Part shown: positions 49,476 through 57,603 of the stretch, in pieces | How positions within the stretch are numbered: the stretch's first letter is position 1 | How the letters are laid out: each line of letters opens with the position of its first letter | Assembly (NCBI GenBank): GCA_023410595.1 | Contig: JAEYPO010000001.1 | Span: forward strand, 124,001-188,000 | Reading direction: 5' to 3' | Source of the DNA: Bacillota bacterium | GTDB lineage: Bacteria > Bacillota > Clostridia > Christensenellales > SZUA-584 | DNA length: 64,000 nt | Position numbers and translations under genes: made by a program | The notes under the pieces: model-generated | The model's input: the letters and a program-made list of their open reading frames with translations, nothing else | Database searches by the model: none | What the model was told of the DNA's origin: nothing

Positions 49476-50582
49476 ATGAAAAAGGAGAGCAGCAGGGGTA
49501 TAGGTTTTTTTGAAAAGTATCTTACGCTGTGGGTCGTCTTGTGCATGGCTGCAGGCATTGCCATAGGTCTGTGGTTTCCCGGCGTACCCGCGTTTCTCGG
49601 ACAGTTTGAGTATTACAACGTATCCATACCTGTGGCGATACTCATATGGCTAATGATCTACCCGATGATGCTGAAAGTTGACTTCGCGAGCATAAAGAAC
49701 GTAAGGCGCAGCCCTAAAGGGCTCGTAATCACGTGGATAACCAACTGGGCCATAAAGCCGTTTACAATGTTTGCCGTGTCTTACTTGTTCTTCTTTTTGG
49801 TATACAAGGCGGTGATGCCGCAAGAAACGGCGGAAGCATACCTCGCGGGGGCAATACTTTTGGGCGCCGCGCCGTGTACGGCGATGGTGTTCGTGTGGAG
49901 CCACTTAACGAAGGGCAATCCCGCGCATGCTTTGGTGCAGGTAGCGACAAACGATCTTATAATACTACCCTTGTTCGCGCCCATAGTCGGGCTGCTGTTC
50001 ATGCTGGGCGGCATAGCGGTGGAAGGCGTGGGCGTGCCGTGGGTAACGCTGTTTCTGTCTGTCGTGCTGTTCGTCGTTATACCGCTCGCAGCGGGCTGGC
50101 TGTCGCGTACTTTGATTACCAAAAGAAGAGGCAAGGAATACTTTGAGCAAAAGTTCATACCGAAGTTTAATAACGTAACGGTGGCAGGCCTGCTGCTGAC
50201 GCTTGTTATCATATTCTCGTTCCAGGGAAGAACGATAGTGGAGCAGCCGGTGGATATACTGCTTATCGCAGTGCCGCTTGTAATACAGACGTTCCTTATA
50301 TTCTTCATAGCTTATTTATGGTCAAAGGCGTGGAAGCTGCCCCATAACATTGCTTCGCCCGCCGCGCTGATAGGGGCGAGCAATTTCTTTGAGCTGGCGG
50401 TAGCGGTGGCGATATCGGTGTTCGGCCTTAAATCTCCCGCGGCGCTCGCGACTATCGTGGGCGTGCTCACCGAAGTGCCCGTCATGCTTACGCTTGTGCG
50501 CATATGCAACCGCACGAAACGCTGGTTCCCCGAAACGGCGGCTATTAGTGAAGGATTGGCAGCAGAGGAGGACGGCAATTGA
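49476..50582 (+). CDS. acr3: Arsenite efflux permease, ACR3 family
   Basis: The 368-residue transporter has ten hydrophobic helices. The ACR3 signature regions are GAAPCTAMVFVWSHLTKGNP (conserved Cys near 132) and IGASNFFELAVAVAISVFG with the conserved Glu. It exports arsenite using the proton gradient. It follows arsR and overlaps the next permease by 4 nt. Confidence 0.95.
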   Translation: MKKESSRGIGFFEKYLTLWVVLCMAAGIAIGLWFPGVPAFLGQFEYYNVSIPVAILIWLMIYPMMLKVDFASIKNVRRSPKGLVITWITNWAIKPFTMFAVSYLFFFLVYKAVMPQETAEAYLAGAILLGAAPCTAMVFVWSHLTKGNPAHALVQVATNDLIILPLFAPIVGLLFMLGGIAVEGVGVPWVTLFLSVVLFVVIPLAAGWLSRTLITKRRGKEYFEQKFIPKFNNVTVAGLLLTLVIIFSFQGRTIVEQPVDILLIAVPLVIQTFLIFFIAYLWSKAWKLPHNIASPAALIGASNFFELAVAVAISVFGLKSPAALATIVGVLTEVPVMLTLVRICNRTKRWFPETAAISEGLAAEEDGN

Positions 50583-51583
50583 GCGTATTTTCATGGCTTA
50601 ACAATCAGATACTTAAGATGCAGTGGCTGAGCGATGCTGTGGCGTGGCTGGTACGCGATGTATTCGGGCTTGATACAGAGGGGCGCGTCGGCGGCAGCAT
50701 ACACTTTTTCCTGTACGATGTTATTAAGATATTCATACTATTATCCGTTCTGATATTCGTAATATCCTATATACAAAGCCATTTTCCGCCCGAGAGGACG
50801 AAAAGGATATTGGGCCGGTTCCGCGGCATAGGCGCTAATACGCTGGGCGCGCTGCTGGGCACGGTGACTCCGTTTTGCTCATGCTCGTCGATACCGCTGT
50901 TCATTGGCTTCACGGGCGCGGGACTGCCCATAGGCGTCACGTTCTCGTTCCTTATTTCCTCGCCGCTTGTGGACATTGCGTCCGTGCTGCTGCTCGCGAG
51001 CGTATTCAATTGGAAGATAGCGATAGCCTATGTGCTAGCGGGAGTAATACTGGCCGTTATCGGCGGCTCCCTTATAAGCGCTATGAAGCTAGAAAAGTAT
51101 GTCGAGCCGTTCGTATTTGAGGGCAGTGCGGTGGAAGCGCAAGAGACCGGTATGACGCGGCGGGACAGGGCGAGGTATGCCCGGGATCAGGTGCTGTTCA
51201 TACTGAAAAAGGTGTGGCTGTTCGTGCTCATAGGCGTAGCGGCCGGCGCGGCCATACATAACTGGATACCCGAGGATATAATAACAGCGGTGCTCGGGCA
51301 GAACAACATATTCTCCGTGCCGATAGCGACAGTGGTGGGCGCGCCTATGTACGCCGACATATTCGGCACGCTGCCCATAGCGGAAGCGCTAGTCGCCAAG
51401 GGCGTGGGCATAGGAACGGTGTTAGCCTTCATGATGGCCGTAACAGCGCTGTCGCTGCCCTCGATGATACTGCTTAAGCGCGTCGTTAAGACAAAGCTGC
51501 TCGTGATATTCGCAGGCGTAGTGATAGCGGGAATACTGATAATAGGCTTTGCGTTCAACGCGCTCGGCCCATGGCTTATATAA
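50579..51583 (+). CDS. ArsP/DUF318-like permease
   Basis: The 334-residue protein has about eight helices and the hallmark TPFCSCSSIPLFIGFTGAG near residue 98, with three Cys/Ser positions, plus PIGVTFSFLISSPLVD. The family includes ArsP, an exporter of trivalent organoarsenicals. TTG start overlaps the acr3 stop by 4 nt. Its place in the ars operon supports an arsenic role. Confidence 0.9.
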   Translation: MSVFSWLNNQILKMQWLSDAVAWLVRDVFGLDTEGRVGGSIHFFLYDVIKIFILLSVLIFVISYIQSHFPPERTKRILGRFRGIGANTLGALLGTVTPFCSCSSIPLFIGFTGAGLPIGVTFSFLISSPLVDIASVLLLASVFNWKIAIAYVLAGVILAVIGGSLISAMKLEKYVEPFVFEGSAVEAQETGMTRRDRARYARDQVLFILKKVWLFVLIGVAAGAAIHNWIPEDIITAVLGQNNIFSVPIATVVGAPMYADIFGTLPIAEALVAKGVGIGTVLAFMMAVTALSLPSMILLKRVVKTKLLVIFAGVVIAGILIIGFAFNALGPWLI

Positions 51584-51592
51584 GGAGCGAGC

Positions 51593-52003
51593 ATGGATAA
51601 ACCAAAAGCAGCGTTCATATGCGTGCACAATTCGTGCCGTTCACAGATGGCTGAAGCTATAGCGAAGCTCAAGGCGGGGGATGTATTCGAGGCATACAGC
51701 GCGGGCACTGAAGCGAAAGAGCATATAAACCCCGACGCGGCCGCCGTCATAAAACGGCTGTATGGCGTGGACATGGAACAAACGCAGAGGCCGAAGCTGA
51801 CAGGCGATATTCCTGCCGTTGACATCGTGGTAACGATGGGCTGTAACGTAGCCTGCCCTTATCTGCCGTGCAGGCACCGCGAGGACTGGGGGATAGAAGA
51901 CCCCGGCGGCAAAGGCGAAGAAGAATTTGAAAAAACAGCGCGTGCTATAGAAGAAAAAGTGCTGGAACTGAAGAAAAGAATAAAGGAATGGGGGAGAAAA
52001 TAA
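51593..52003 (+). CDS. arsC: Arsenate reductase, thioredoxin-coupled LMW-phosphatase type
   Basis: The 136-residue enzyme has the P-loop CVHNSCRSQMAEA near residue 10 (Cys-x5-Arg, with a second Cys five after the first) and the redox Cys region MGCNVACPYLPC near 80. It reduces arsenate to arsenite, which the permeases then export. ATG follows AAGGAGCGAGC. Its stop overlaps the next start by one base. Confidence 0.94.
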   Translation: MDKPKAAFICVHNSCRSQMAEAIAKLKAGDVFEAYSAGTEAKEHINPDAAAVIKRLYGVDMEQTQRPKLTGDIPAVDIVVTMGCNVACPYLPCRHREDWGIEDPGGKGEEEFEKTARAIEEKVLELKKRIKEWGRK

Positions 52004-52332
52004 TGTCGAAAAACTGGTATCCTGTAATCAATTACGAGAAATGCATAGAATGCGGTAACTGCGTGGATATGTGTCCTCACGGGGTGTATAACAAGGAAAA
52101 GTCGCCGAGGCCGGTCGTAATATATACTGAAGGCTGCATTGAGGGATGTCACGGCTGCGGCAGCAACTGTCCGGCCGAAGCGATAGAATACTTCGGAGAC
52201 AGGGAACTGTCGGCGGTTGTTTACGGGGAAGGCTGCGGGTGCGGCTGCGGCCCGTCAACGCAAGATTGCGGCTGCGGCTGCGGCTGCGGGTGCGGCTCGT
52301 CAACGCAAGGCTGCGGCTGCAACTGCGATTGA
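52003..52332 (+). CDS. Ferredoxin with Cys-Gly-rich tail, ars operon
   Basis: The 109-residue protein has a 2x[4Fe-4S]-like N-terminal half: CIECGNCVDMCP, then CIEGCHGCGSNCP. The last ~30 residues are almost only Cys and Gly (CGCGCG, CGCGCGCGCG, CGCNC) with two short STQ linkers. In an arsenic operon such a tail could bind As(III) or another soft metal; that is inference. Start: ATG at 52003 after GGGGGAGAAAATA. Confidence 0.88.
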   Translation: MSKNWYPVINYEKCIECGNCVDMCPHGVYNKEKSPRPVVIYTEGCIEGCHGCGSNCPAEAIEYFGDRELSAVVYGEGCGCGCGPSTQDCGCGCGCGCGSSTQGCGCNCD

Positions 52333-52363
52333 GAAGAAAACCGGCTTGAAAGGAGATCATCAT

Positions 52364-52603
52364 ATGGAAATTAAGGTGTTCGGCGCGGGGTGCGCGACAT
52401 GCAAAAAGCTGTTTGAATCGGCGAAACAGGCGGCTGCGGAGGTAAACGCAGGCGTCGATGTTATATACATTACCGACATGCGGGAGATAATGAAAACAGG
52501 ACTGATGCGCATGCCGGGGCTTATGATAAACGGCAGTATGAAGTCTATGGGCAGGGTGCCAGGCGTCAAAGAGATAAAGCAGATGATAGAAGACGAGACG
52601 TAA
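52364..52603 (+). CDS. Small thioredoxin-fold protein
   Basis: The 79-residue protein is a small thioredoxin-fold protein of the TM0996 type with active site GCATCKK near residue 9, a cis-Pro motif RMPGLMING and a C-terminal VKEIKQMIED helix. Such proteins often end ars operons, where they may reduce ArsC. Start: ATG after AAAGGAGATCATCAT. The long upstream frame through the Cys-rich region is an overlap artefact. Confidence 0.88.
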   Translation: MEIKVFGAGCATCKKLFESAKQAAAEVNAGVDVIYITDMREIMKTGLMRMPGLMINGSMKSMGRVPGVKEIKQMIEDET

Positions 52604-52710
52604 CCCCTGACTAACATGGCAAAAACTATGGAACACAGCTCTTAATGATATGGGCTGTGTTTTATTATTGTTACAACGCAAATAAAATAAAATATTTAAT
52701 AATGGCATGT

Positions 52711-52740
52711 TGACAATAGTGTGCGGTGCATAGTATAATG
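52711..52740 (+). promoter_or_regulatory. Consensus sigma-A promoter of the second PadR operon
   Basis: TTGACA (52711-52716) and TATAAT (52735-52740) are 18 nt apart. GCAT-AGTATA-ATGC forms a dyad across the -10, a likely site for the PadR protein. The RNA start would be only about 10 nt before the proposed TTG start. Confidence 0.82.
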
Positions 52741-52757
52741 CGCGTGAGGTGATGGAA

Positions 52758-53105
52758 TTGACAAATAGCAAAGCCGGAGACATCGTAAACAATCTGCAGC
52801 AGGAGCTAAGGCGCGGCGCTATTGTGCTGTGCGTGCTCTCTCAGCTTACCTCCCCGAAATACGGATACGCGCTCGTCGAGTCTTTAGAGGAAAAGGGCAT
52901 ACGTATAGAGCCGGGAACGCTTTACCCGCTGCTGCGGCGGCTGGAGAAGCAGGAGATGCTCGTGAGCGAGTGGGAAACATCGGGGGCTAAGCCGCGCAAA
53001 TACTATGTGCTCAGCGCGACGGGGCAGGACGTTTACAATCTGCTGCTTAAGGACTGGGAAGACCTTGAGGCTACCATCAACAAGCTGACTGGTAAGAAGG
53101 AGTGA
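52758..53105 (+). CDS. PadR-family transcriptional regulator
   Basis: The 115-residue protein has the PadR pattern RRGAIVLCVLSQLTSPKYGYALVE, GTLYPLLRRLEKQEML and PRKYYVLSATG, followed by a dimer helix. The start is probably TTG at 52758, because GAGGTGAT lies just before it; ATG at 52752 lies within that ribosome site. The HAAS gene follows with overlap or near overlap, mirroring the pair at 11.2 kb. Confidence 0.9.
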   Translation: MTNSKAGDIVNNLQQELRRGAIVLCVLSQLTSPKYGYALVESLEEKGIRIEPGTLYPLLRRLEKQEMLVSEWETSGAKPRKYYVLSATGQDVYNLLLKDWEDLEATINKLTGKKE

Positions 53106-53110
53106 ATGTA

Positions 53111-54139
53111 ATGGAAACATACCCAAAAGCGGTTGCTGAACTTATAGACAGGTATGTGTACGCGGTAACTAAACGCCTGCCGCAGGCTCAGAGAGAAGAT
53201 ATAGAAAAAGAGCTGCGCGGTCTTATAGACGACATGCTTATGGGCCGCACGAACGGAGCGCCGCCAAGTAAGGAAGACGCGGAAGCCGTGCTTAAAGAGC
53301 TGGGGAGGCCTTCGGCGCTCGCCGCGAAATACAGAGGGGAAGAGCAGCATCTGATAGGCCCGGAATACTTCGACCTTTATATGATGGTAATGAAGATAGT
53401 CGCCATAGTTGCCGCATCCGCTACAGCGCTTGCCATGCTGATCAGTTATATAACAACGCCGCCAAGCAATGTGTTTGAAGCGTTCGGCAGGTTTTTGGCG
53501 TCTATGTTCTCGGCGGCAATATACGCGTTCGCGGTCGTAACGTTCATATTCGCTGTTATAGAACGGTATGCAAAGCGCGATGAGAATATTAGCGACTGGA
53601 AACCTTCCGACCTGCCGCCCGTTCCCGCCGCGAAGGCTGTTATACACAAGAGCGATCCTATCGTGGGGCTCGTGTTCGCCGTGTTCGGCATAATAATATT
53701 CAACGTGGCGCCGTGGCTTTTCGGGGCAACAGGCGATATTACCGGAAAGACGTTCATACCCATTTTCAACCTTGATGTGCTAAACAGCATGCTGCCGTTT
53801 ATCAACATAATGTTCTGCGTCGGCATACTGAAGGAAGTCGCCCGGCTTGTGATAGGCAGGTACGATTTCAAGCTTGCCATAGCCGTAACGATATTCAATA
53901 TTGCGTCGCTGATACTGTTCCTGTATATATTCGCGCCGCCTGCCATATGGAATACTGACTTTATGACGTCGCTCAATACCGCGTACGGCTGGGAATGGAC
54001 CGCTACTCCCCAAGCGGCTCACATATGGAGCATAATACCGAAAGTGATCGTCGGCCTTACGATATTCGGTACGGTAGTCGATACGATTTCCGTGGCTGTG
54101 CGCGCTTTCCGTCACAGCGAACCGAGGGAGAAAGTTTGA
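53111..54139 (+). CDS. HAAS-domain membrane protein
   Basis: The first ~70 residues form the HAAS domain (AELIDRYVYAVTKRLP, REDIEKELRGLIDDML, EAVLKELGRP). About six membrane helices follow, in a protein of 342 residues. Start: ATG at 53111, 8 nt after AAGGAG; an in-frame GTG at 53102 is too close. It is co-transcribed with the PadR gene. The function is probably to receive an envelope signal, inferred from the pairing. Confidence 0.85.
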   Translation: METYPKAVAELIDRYVYAVTKRLPQAQREDIEKELRGLIDDMLMGRTNGAPPSKEDAEAVLKELGRPSALAAKYRGEEQHLIGPEYFDLYMMVMKIVAIVAASATALAMLISYITTPPSNVFEAFGRFLASMFSAAIYAFAVVTFIFAVIERYAKRDENISDWKPSDLPPVPAAKAVIHKSDPIVGLVFAVFGIIIFNVAPWLFGATGDITGKTFIPIFNLDVLNSMLPFINIMFCVGILKEVARLVIGRYDFKLAIAVTIFNIASLILFLYIFAPPAIWNTDFMTSLNTAYGWEWTATPQAAHIWSIIPKVIVGLTIFGTVVDTISVAVRAFRHSEPREKV

Positions 54140-54258
54140 AGCGCGGGGCGGCTTGACTTAGTAAGAACCACATGTTAATATTTATTAAATGCTGGCATGA
54201 AGCCGGCTGCTGAAAAGCAATAATTTTCAGTATAAAATATTTCAGGCATTAGAATCGT

Positions 54259-54306
54259 ACCATGAAGGTATCGCCCGCGGAGCGGGAGGCTTTCATGGTT
54301 TTTTTA
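54259..54306 (+). terminator. Intrinsic terminator before the ECF gene
   Basis: ACCATGAA and TTCATGGT enclose a GC-rich inner arm (CCCGCGGAGCGGG) and precede TTTTTTT. It may end the PadR/HAAS operon or act as a riboswitch-type terminator for the vitamin transporter gene downstream. Confidence 0.75.
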
Positions 54307-54336
54307 TTTACGGTATCCGCTCATCGCTTAAGAGGA

Positions 54337-54360
54337 AGCCAAAGTCGTGAGGCTTAATGG
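54337..54360. repeat. Degenerate GGGGTCCCC hairpin repeat
   Basis: AGCCAAAGTCGTGAGGCTTAATGGC. The loop and right arm are kept; the left GGGGTCCCC is lost. Confidence 0.55.
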
Positions 54361-54399
54361 CTAAATTATAAAAGAAACGTATATTCCGGGGGTTTTATT

Positions 54400-54969
54400 A
54401 TGAAATCAATGTCGACAAAAAACGTAGTATTATCAGGACTTTTCCTGGCTCTGTGCCTTGTATTGCCTTTCCTTACGGGACAGATACCCGAGATAGGCAA
54501 CATGCTGCTGCCCATGCACCTGCCGGTGCTTCTTTGCGGCTTTATATGCGGATGGCCGTTTGGGCTTGTTGTGGGCGCTGTGGCGCCGGTACTGAGAAGC
54601 GCGTTATTCGGGCTGCCGCCGATGTTTCCCACAGCCGTCGCAATGGCGTTCGAACTGGCGGTATACGGGCTGGTATCGGGGCTTTTGTATAAGCTGCTGC
54701 CCAGGAAAAACGTTTATATATTCGTAGCGCTGATAACCGCGATGATGGCGGGCAGGATCGTATGGGGAGGCGTAAGCTACGTACTGTACGGCATCGGCGG
54801 AACGGCGTTTACATGGGAAATATTCATGTCGGGCGCCATACTTAAAGCGCTGCCGGGCATCGCGGCGCAGATTGTGCTCATCCCGCTTTTGGTTATTGCG
54901 CTGAGGAAAGTAAAACTGATAGAATACAAGAGCCCAAATAAAACTGAATCCGGTACGATGAATGCTTGA
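54400..54969 (+). CDS. ECF transporter S component
   Basis: The 189-residue membrane protein has six helices and the layout of energy-coupling-factor S components: ALCLVLPFLTGQIPEIGNML, PMHLPVLLCGFICGWPFGL, LPPMFPTAVAMAFELAVYGL and the late GGVSYVLYGIGG. It binds a vitamin or related solute and shares the ECF energy module. ATG follows GGGGGTTTTATT. The next gene, a P-loop kinase, overlaps its end by 8 nt, which suggests that the solute is phosphorylated after uptake. The vitamin cannot be named from sequence. Confidence 0.9.
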   Translation: MKSMSTKNVVLSGLFLALCLVLPFLTGQIPEIGNMLLPMHLPVLLCGFICGWPFGLVVGAVAPVLRSALFGLPPMFPTAVAMAFELAVYGLVSGLLYKLLPRKNVYIFVALITAMMAGRIVWGGVSYVLYGIGGTAFTWEIFMSGAILKALPGIAAQIVLIPLLVIALRKVKLIEYKSPNKTESGTMNA

Positions 54970-56035
54970 GACAAAAACGGAAAAGATACTTTTGCAGCAT
55001 TACAAACGTTATCCCAAAATGCAGCCTGCGGACTGCGTAAAGCTGCTGTACCAAAGCGAGTTCGCGGGCGGCCACCTCATAAGCGACAAGGCAAAGAGCC
55101 TTGAGCGACTTAATGTGGAATATGATGCATTGTGCATGCTTACTGCGCCCGGGCAGGCGTTCGAGGATATAGGCGGCGGGATTTTAAGGATGAACTTAAG
55201 GGAGCTCGGAAGCCTGGGCATAACCCTTAAAACAGCGAACGGCTTTTTTGTCGGGTCTGCGAATTCCGCGGCGGGAACCATAGAATCGTTTGAGCGCAAG
55301 CTGGATGTTTTGCTGCAATGCTGCCGCCAGGGTAAGCTGCCGTTTGCGCCGCGGCAGGTTGAACGGTATATAAAGAGACTGAAAGATTCGGGCTATCCTC
55401 CCGTTTCGCACAGCGAAGCGTACCGCGCCGCTTACGCGCCCGCCTACCGTGTCGTTAAAAGCGTATATTGCGACTATACCGAAGCGTTCCGCCGCATAGA
55501 CTCTCTGCTTGAAGAAAAGGAGACGGTAAGCGTAGCAATAGACGGCAACTGCGGCGCTGGCAAAAGCGCTCTTGCATCGCTCCTTTTTGGCGTATATGAC
55601 TGCAACGTATTCCGCATGGACGATTTTTTCCTGCGTCCCGAGCAGAGGACGCCGCAGCGCCTGCGGCAGCCGGGGGAATACATAGACCACGAGCGTTTTG
55701 CGGACGAAGTAATAGCGGGCATTAACAGCGGGAGGCAATTCACATACCGCAGGTACGATTGCTCAAAGCTTTCGCTGGGCGGGGAAGTCATCGCCGCGCC
55801 GAAGAAGCTAAACATAATCGAAGGCTCTTACAGCATGCATCCAAAGCTTGCCGGTTTTTACGATCTTAAGATATTCATGCAAACAGGCGGGCAGGAGCAG
55901 ATCAAAAGGATACTCACGCGCAGCGGCGAAACGCTGCTCAAACGATTCACAGACGAGTGGATACCGCTTGAGGAGAAGTATTTTAGCAGTTTCGGTGTCA
56001 AGGAAAGCTGCGATATAATATTCGGCGCACTATAG
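54962..56035 (+). CDS. P-loop kinase with helical N-terminal domain
   Basis: The 357-residue protein has an N-terminal helical region of ~170 residues with no known domain (YPKMQPADCVKLLYQSEFAG, GGGILRMNLREL, FAPRQVERYIKRLKDSGYP). A uridine-kinase-like domain follows, with Walker A DGNCGAGKSALAS near 195, FRMDDFFLRPEQRT and IEGSYSMHP. The overlap with the S-component gene makes a nucleoside or vitamin kinase likely. It ends in a clear terminator. Confidence 0.85.
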   Translation: MLETKTEKILLQHYKRYPKMQPADCVKLLYQSEFAGGHLISDKAKSLERLNVEYDALCMLTAPGQAFEDIGGGILRMNLRELGSLGITLKTANGFFVGSANSAAGTIESFERKLDVLLQCCRQGKLPFAPRQVERYIKRLKDSGYPPVSHSEAYRAAYAPAYRVVKSVYCDYTEAFRRIDSLLEEKETVSVAIDGNCGAGKSALASLLFGVYDCNVFRMDDFFLRPEQRTPQRLRQPGEYIDHERFADEVIAGINSGRQFTYRRYDCSKLSLGGEVIAAPKKLNIIEGSYSMHPKLAGFYDLKIFMQTGGQEQIKRILTRSGETLLKRFTDEWIPLEEKYFSSFGVKESCDIIFGAL

Positions 56036-56045
56036 GCGGTTTGAG

Positions 56046-56070
56046 CCGGGAATAGCATCCCGGTTTTTTT
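56046..56070 (+). terminator. Terminator of the ECF/kinase operon
   Basis: CCGGGA-ATAGCA-TCCCGG followed by TTTTTTT. Confidence 0.88.
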
Positions 56071-56136
56071 ATTGCCTTTGAGAGCTGAGCAGGGAATACG
56101 GCAATACTATAATAAACGGACATAAAGGATACTGTT

Positions 56137-57264
56137 ATGAAAGCTATTTGTTTTGCCGGAATGAAGAACGTCGAAGTCAGGCATGTCGACGACCCCGTTA
56201 TAAAGCACGACGAAGATATGATATTGAGGGTAACGTCCACCGCCATATGCGGCTCCGATCTGCACCTTATCCACGGCATGGTGCCGAATATGCCAATAGG
56301 GTTCATACTGGGGCATGAAACGATGGGTATCGTGGAAGAGGTGGGCAGCGGTGTGCATAAGGTGAAAAAGGGCGACCGCGTGATAGTGCCGTTCCCCGTC
56401 TCATGCGGACACTGCTGGTACTGTGAGCACGGGCTGTGGTCGCAATGCGACAACTCAAATGCAAACGGGGAGGTGGGAGGCATATTCGGTTACAGCAACA
56501 CGTACGGCGGATACGACGGCGGGCAGGCGGAATACCTGCGCGTGCCGTACGCAAACGTCGGGCCAACGCTCGTCCCGGAGGATCTGGAGGACGAGCAGGT
56601 GCTGTTCCTTACTGATATACTCCCAACGTCATACTGGGGCGCTTTAAACGGCGGCGTTAAAAAAGGCGATACGGTCGTTGTATTAGGATGCGGGCCTGTG
56701 GGGCTGCTAACTATAAAATGGGCCATATATATGGGCGCGGACAGGGTAATAGCCGTCGATTATATAGGTTATCGATTAAGCCATGCGAGGTCGTACGGCG
56801 TGGAGGTGATAGACCTTGAAGAGTATGAAAACACAGGCGAGCACATAAAGGACATAACGGGCGGCGGAGCAGACGTCGTAATAGACTGCGTGGGCATGGA
56901 CGGAAAAATGACGACATTTGAGATGATAGAGACGCTGATGAAACTGCAGGGCGGCTCAAAATCGGCCATCGAGATAGCTACGCAGGCGGTGAGAAAGGGC
57001 GGCACGGTGCAGTTTGTGGGCGTATACGGAGCCAGATATAACATGTTCCCGTTCGGGGATTTCTTCTCGCGAAACATAACGCTCAAAATGGGTCAGTGTC
57101 CCGCGCACGAATACGTGAAGCCAATACTCTCGCTGCTTAAAAAAGGCGAGTTTGACGCAACGGACATAATTACCCACAGGCTGAGCCTTGACGAGGGAGA
57201 GCACGCTTACCGCATATTCGACCGCAAGGAGGACGATTGTATAAAAGTCATATTAAAACCATAA
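56137..57264 (+). CDS. Zinc-dependent alcohol dehydrogenase
   Basis: The 375-residue medium-chain dehydrogenase has the catalytic zinc region TAICGSDLHLIHG (Cys near 37) and GHETMG, four structural-zinc Cys in CGHCWYCEHGLWSQC, and an NAD-binding GCGPVGLLTIKW near 188. The insert with NTYGGYDGGQAEYLRVP places it with the formaldehyde dehydrogenase-like branch, which can also act on secondary alcohols. Monocistronic, between terminators. Confidence 0.92.
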   Translation: MKAICFAGMKNVEVRHVDDPVIKHDEDMILRVTSTAICGSDLHLIHGMVPNMPIGFILGHETMGIVEEVGSGVHKVKKGDRVIVPFPVSCGHCWYCEHGLWSQCDNSNANGEVGGIFGYSNTYGGYDGGQAEYLRVPYANVGPTLVPEDLEDEQVLFLTDILPTSYWGALNGGVKKGDTVVVLGCGPVGLLTIKWAIYMGADRVIAVDYIGYRLSHARSYGVEVIDLEEYENTGEHIKDITGGGADVVIDCVGMDGKMTTFEMIETLMKLQGGSKSAIEIATQAVRKGGTVQFVGVYGARYNMFPFGDFFSRNITLKMGQCPAHEYVKPILSLLKKGEFDATDIITHRLSLDEGEHAYRIFDRKEDDCIKVILKP

Positions 57265-57278
57265 ATCTATTCCGGACG

Positions 57279-57301
57279 GAGCGGTAAGAGCCGCTCTTTT
57301 T
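57279..57301 (+). terminator. Terminator of the alcohol dehydrogenase gene
   Basis: GAGCGG-TAAGAG-CCGCTC followed by TTTTTA. Confidence 0.82.
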
Positions 57302-57603
57302 ATTTGTGTATCAGTATTCGTACGGCTTATCCATGCCGGCAAAAATAATTGCCGGCTGACTGTCTTTCACCAGGACGCTTTGGAGAAGATAAAGGTATCA
57401 CGATATGCATACAGAAGATGATGCATAAGACGCGCAAGAAAGTACTATTTATACCGAAAGCGCTCTGTTATACGTAGTGCCCCGGAAACTGTCGACCTTA
57501 TGAGGGAGCATTACAAATATCTGTAATCCTTCTCTGATTCATGGTATAATATAAAAAATGTAAAGCTGCTTGGTATATTTGCAGGGAGGGGTTCAAAGCT
57601 AAC
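57302..57603. other. Gap before the glycerate kinase gene
   Basis: This region holds a perfect hairpin GCCGGCAA/TTGCCGGC (57335-57356) without a T-run. A TATAAT at 57545-57550 is probably the -10 of the glycerate kinase promoter; the -35 is weak. No coding frame is supported. Confidence 0.5.

Noticed and set aside
52249..52325. GGCTGCGGCTGC stretch as a stand-alone repeat element
   Set aside because: It is the coding sequence of the ferredoxin's Cys-Gly tail, in frame with the upstream gene.
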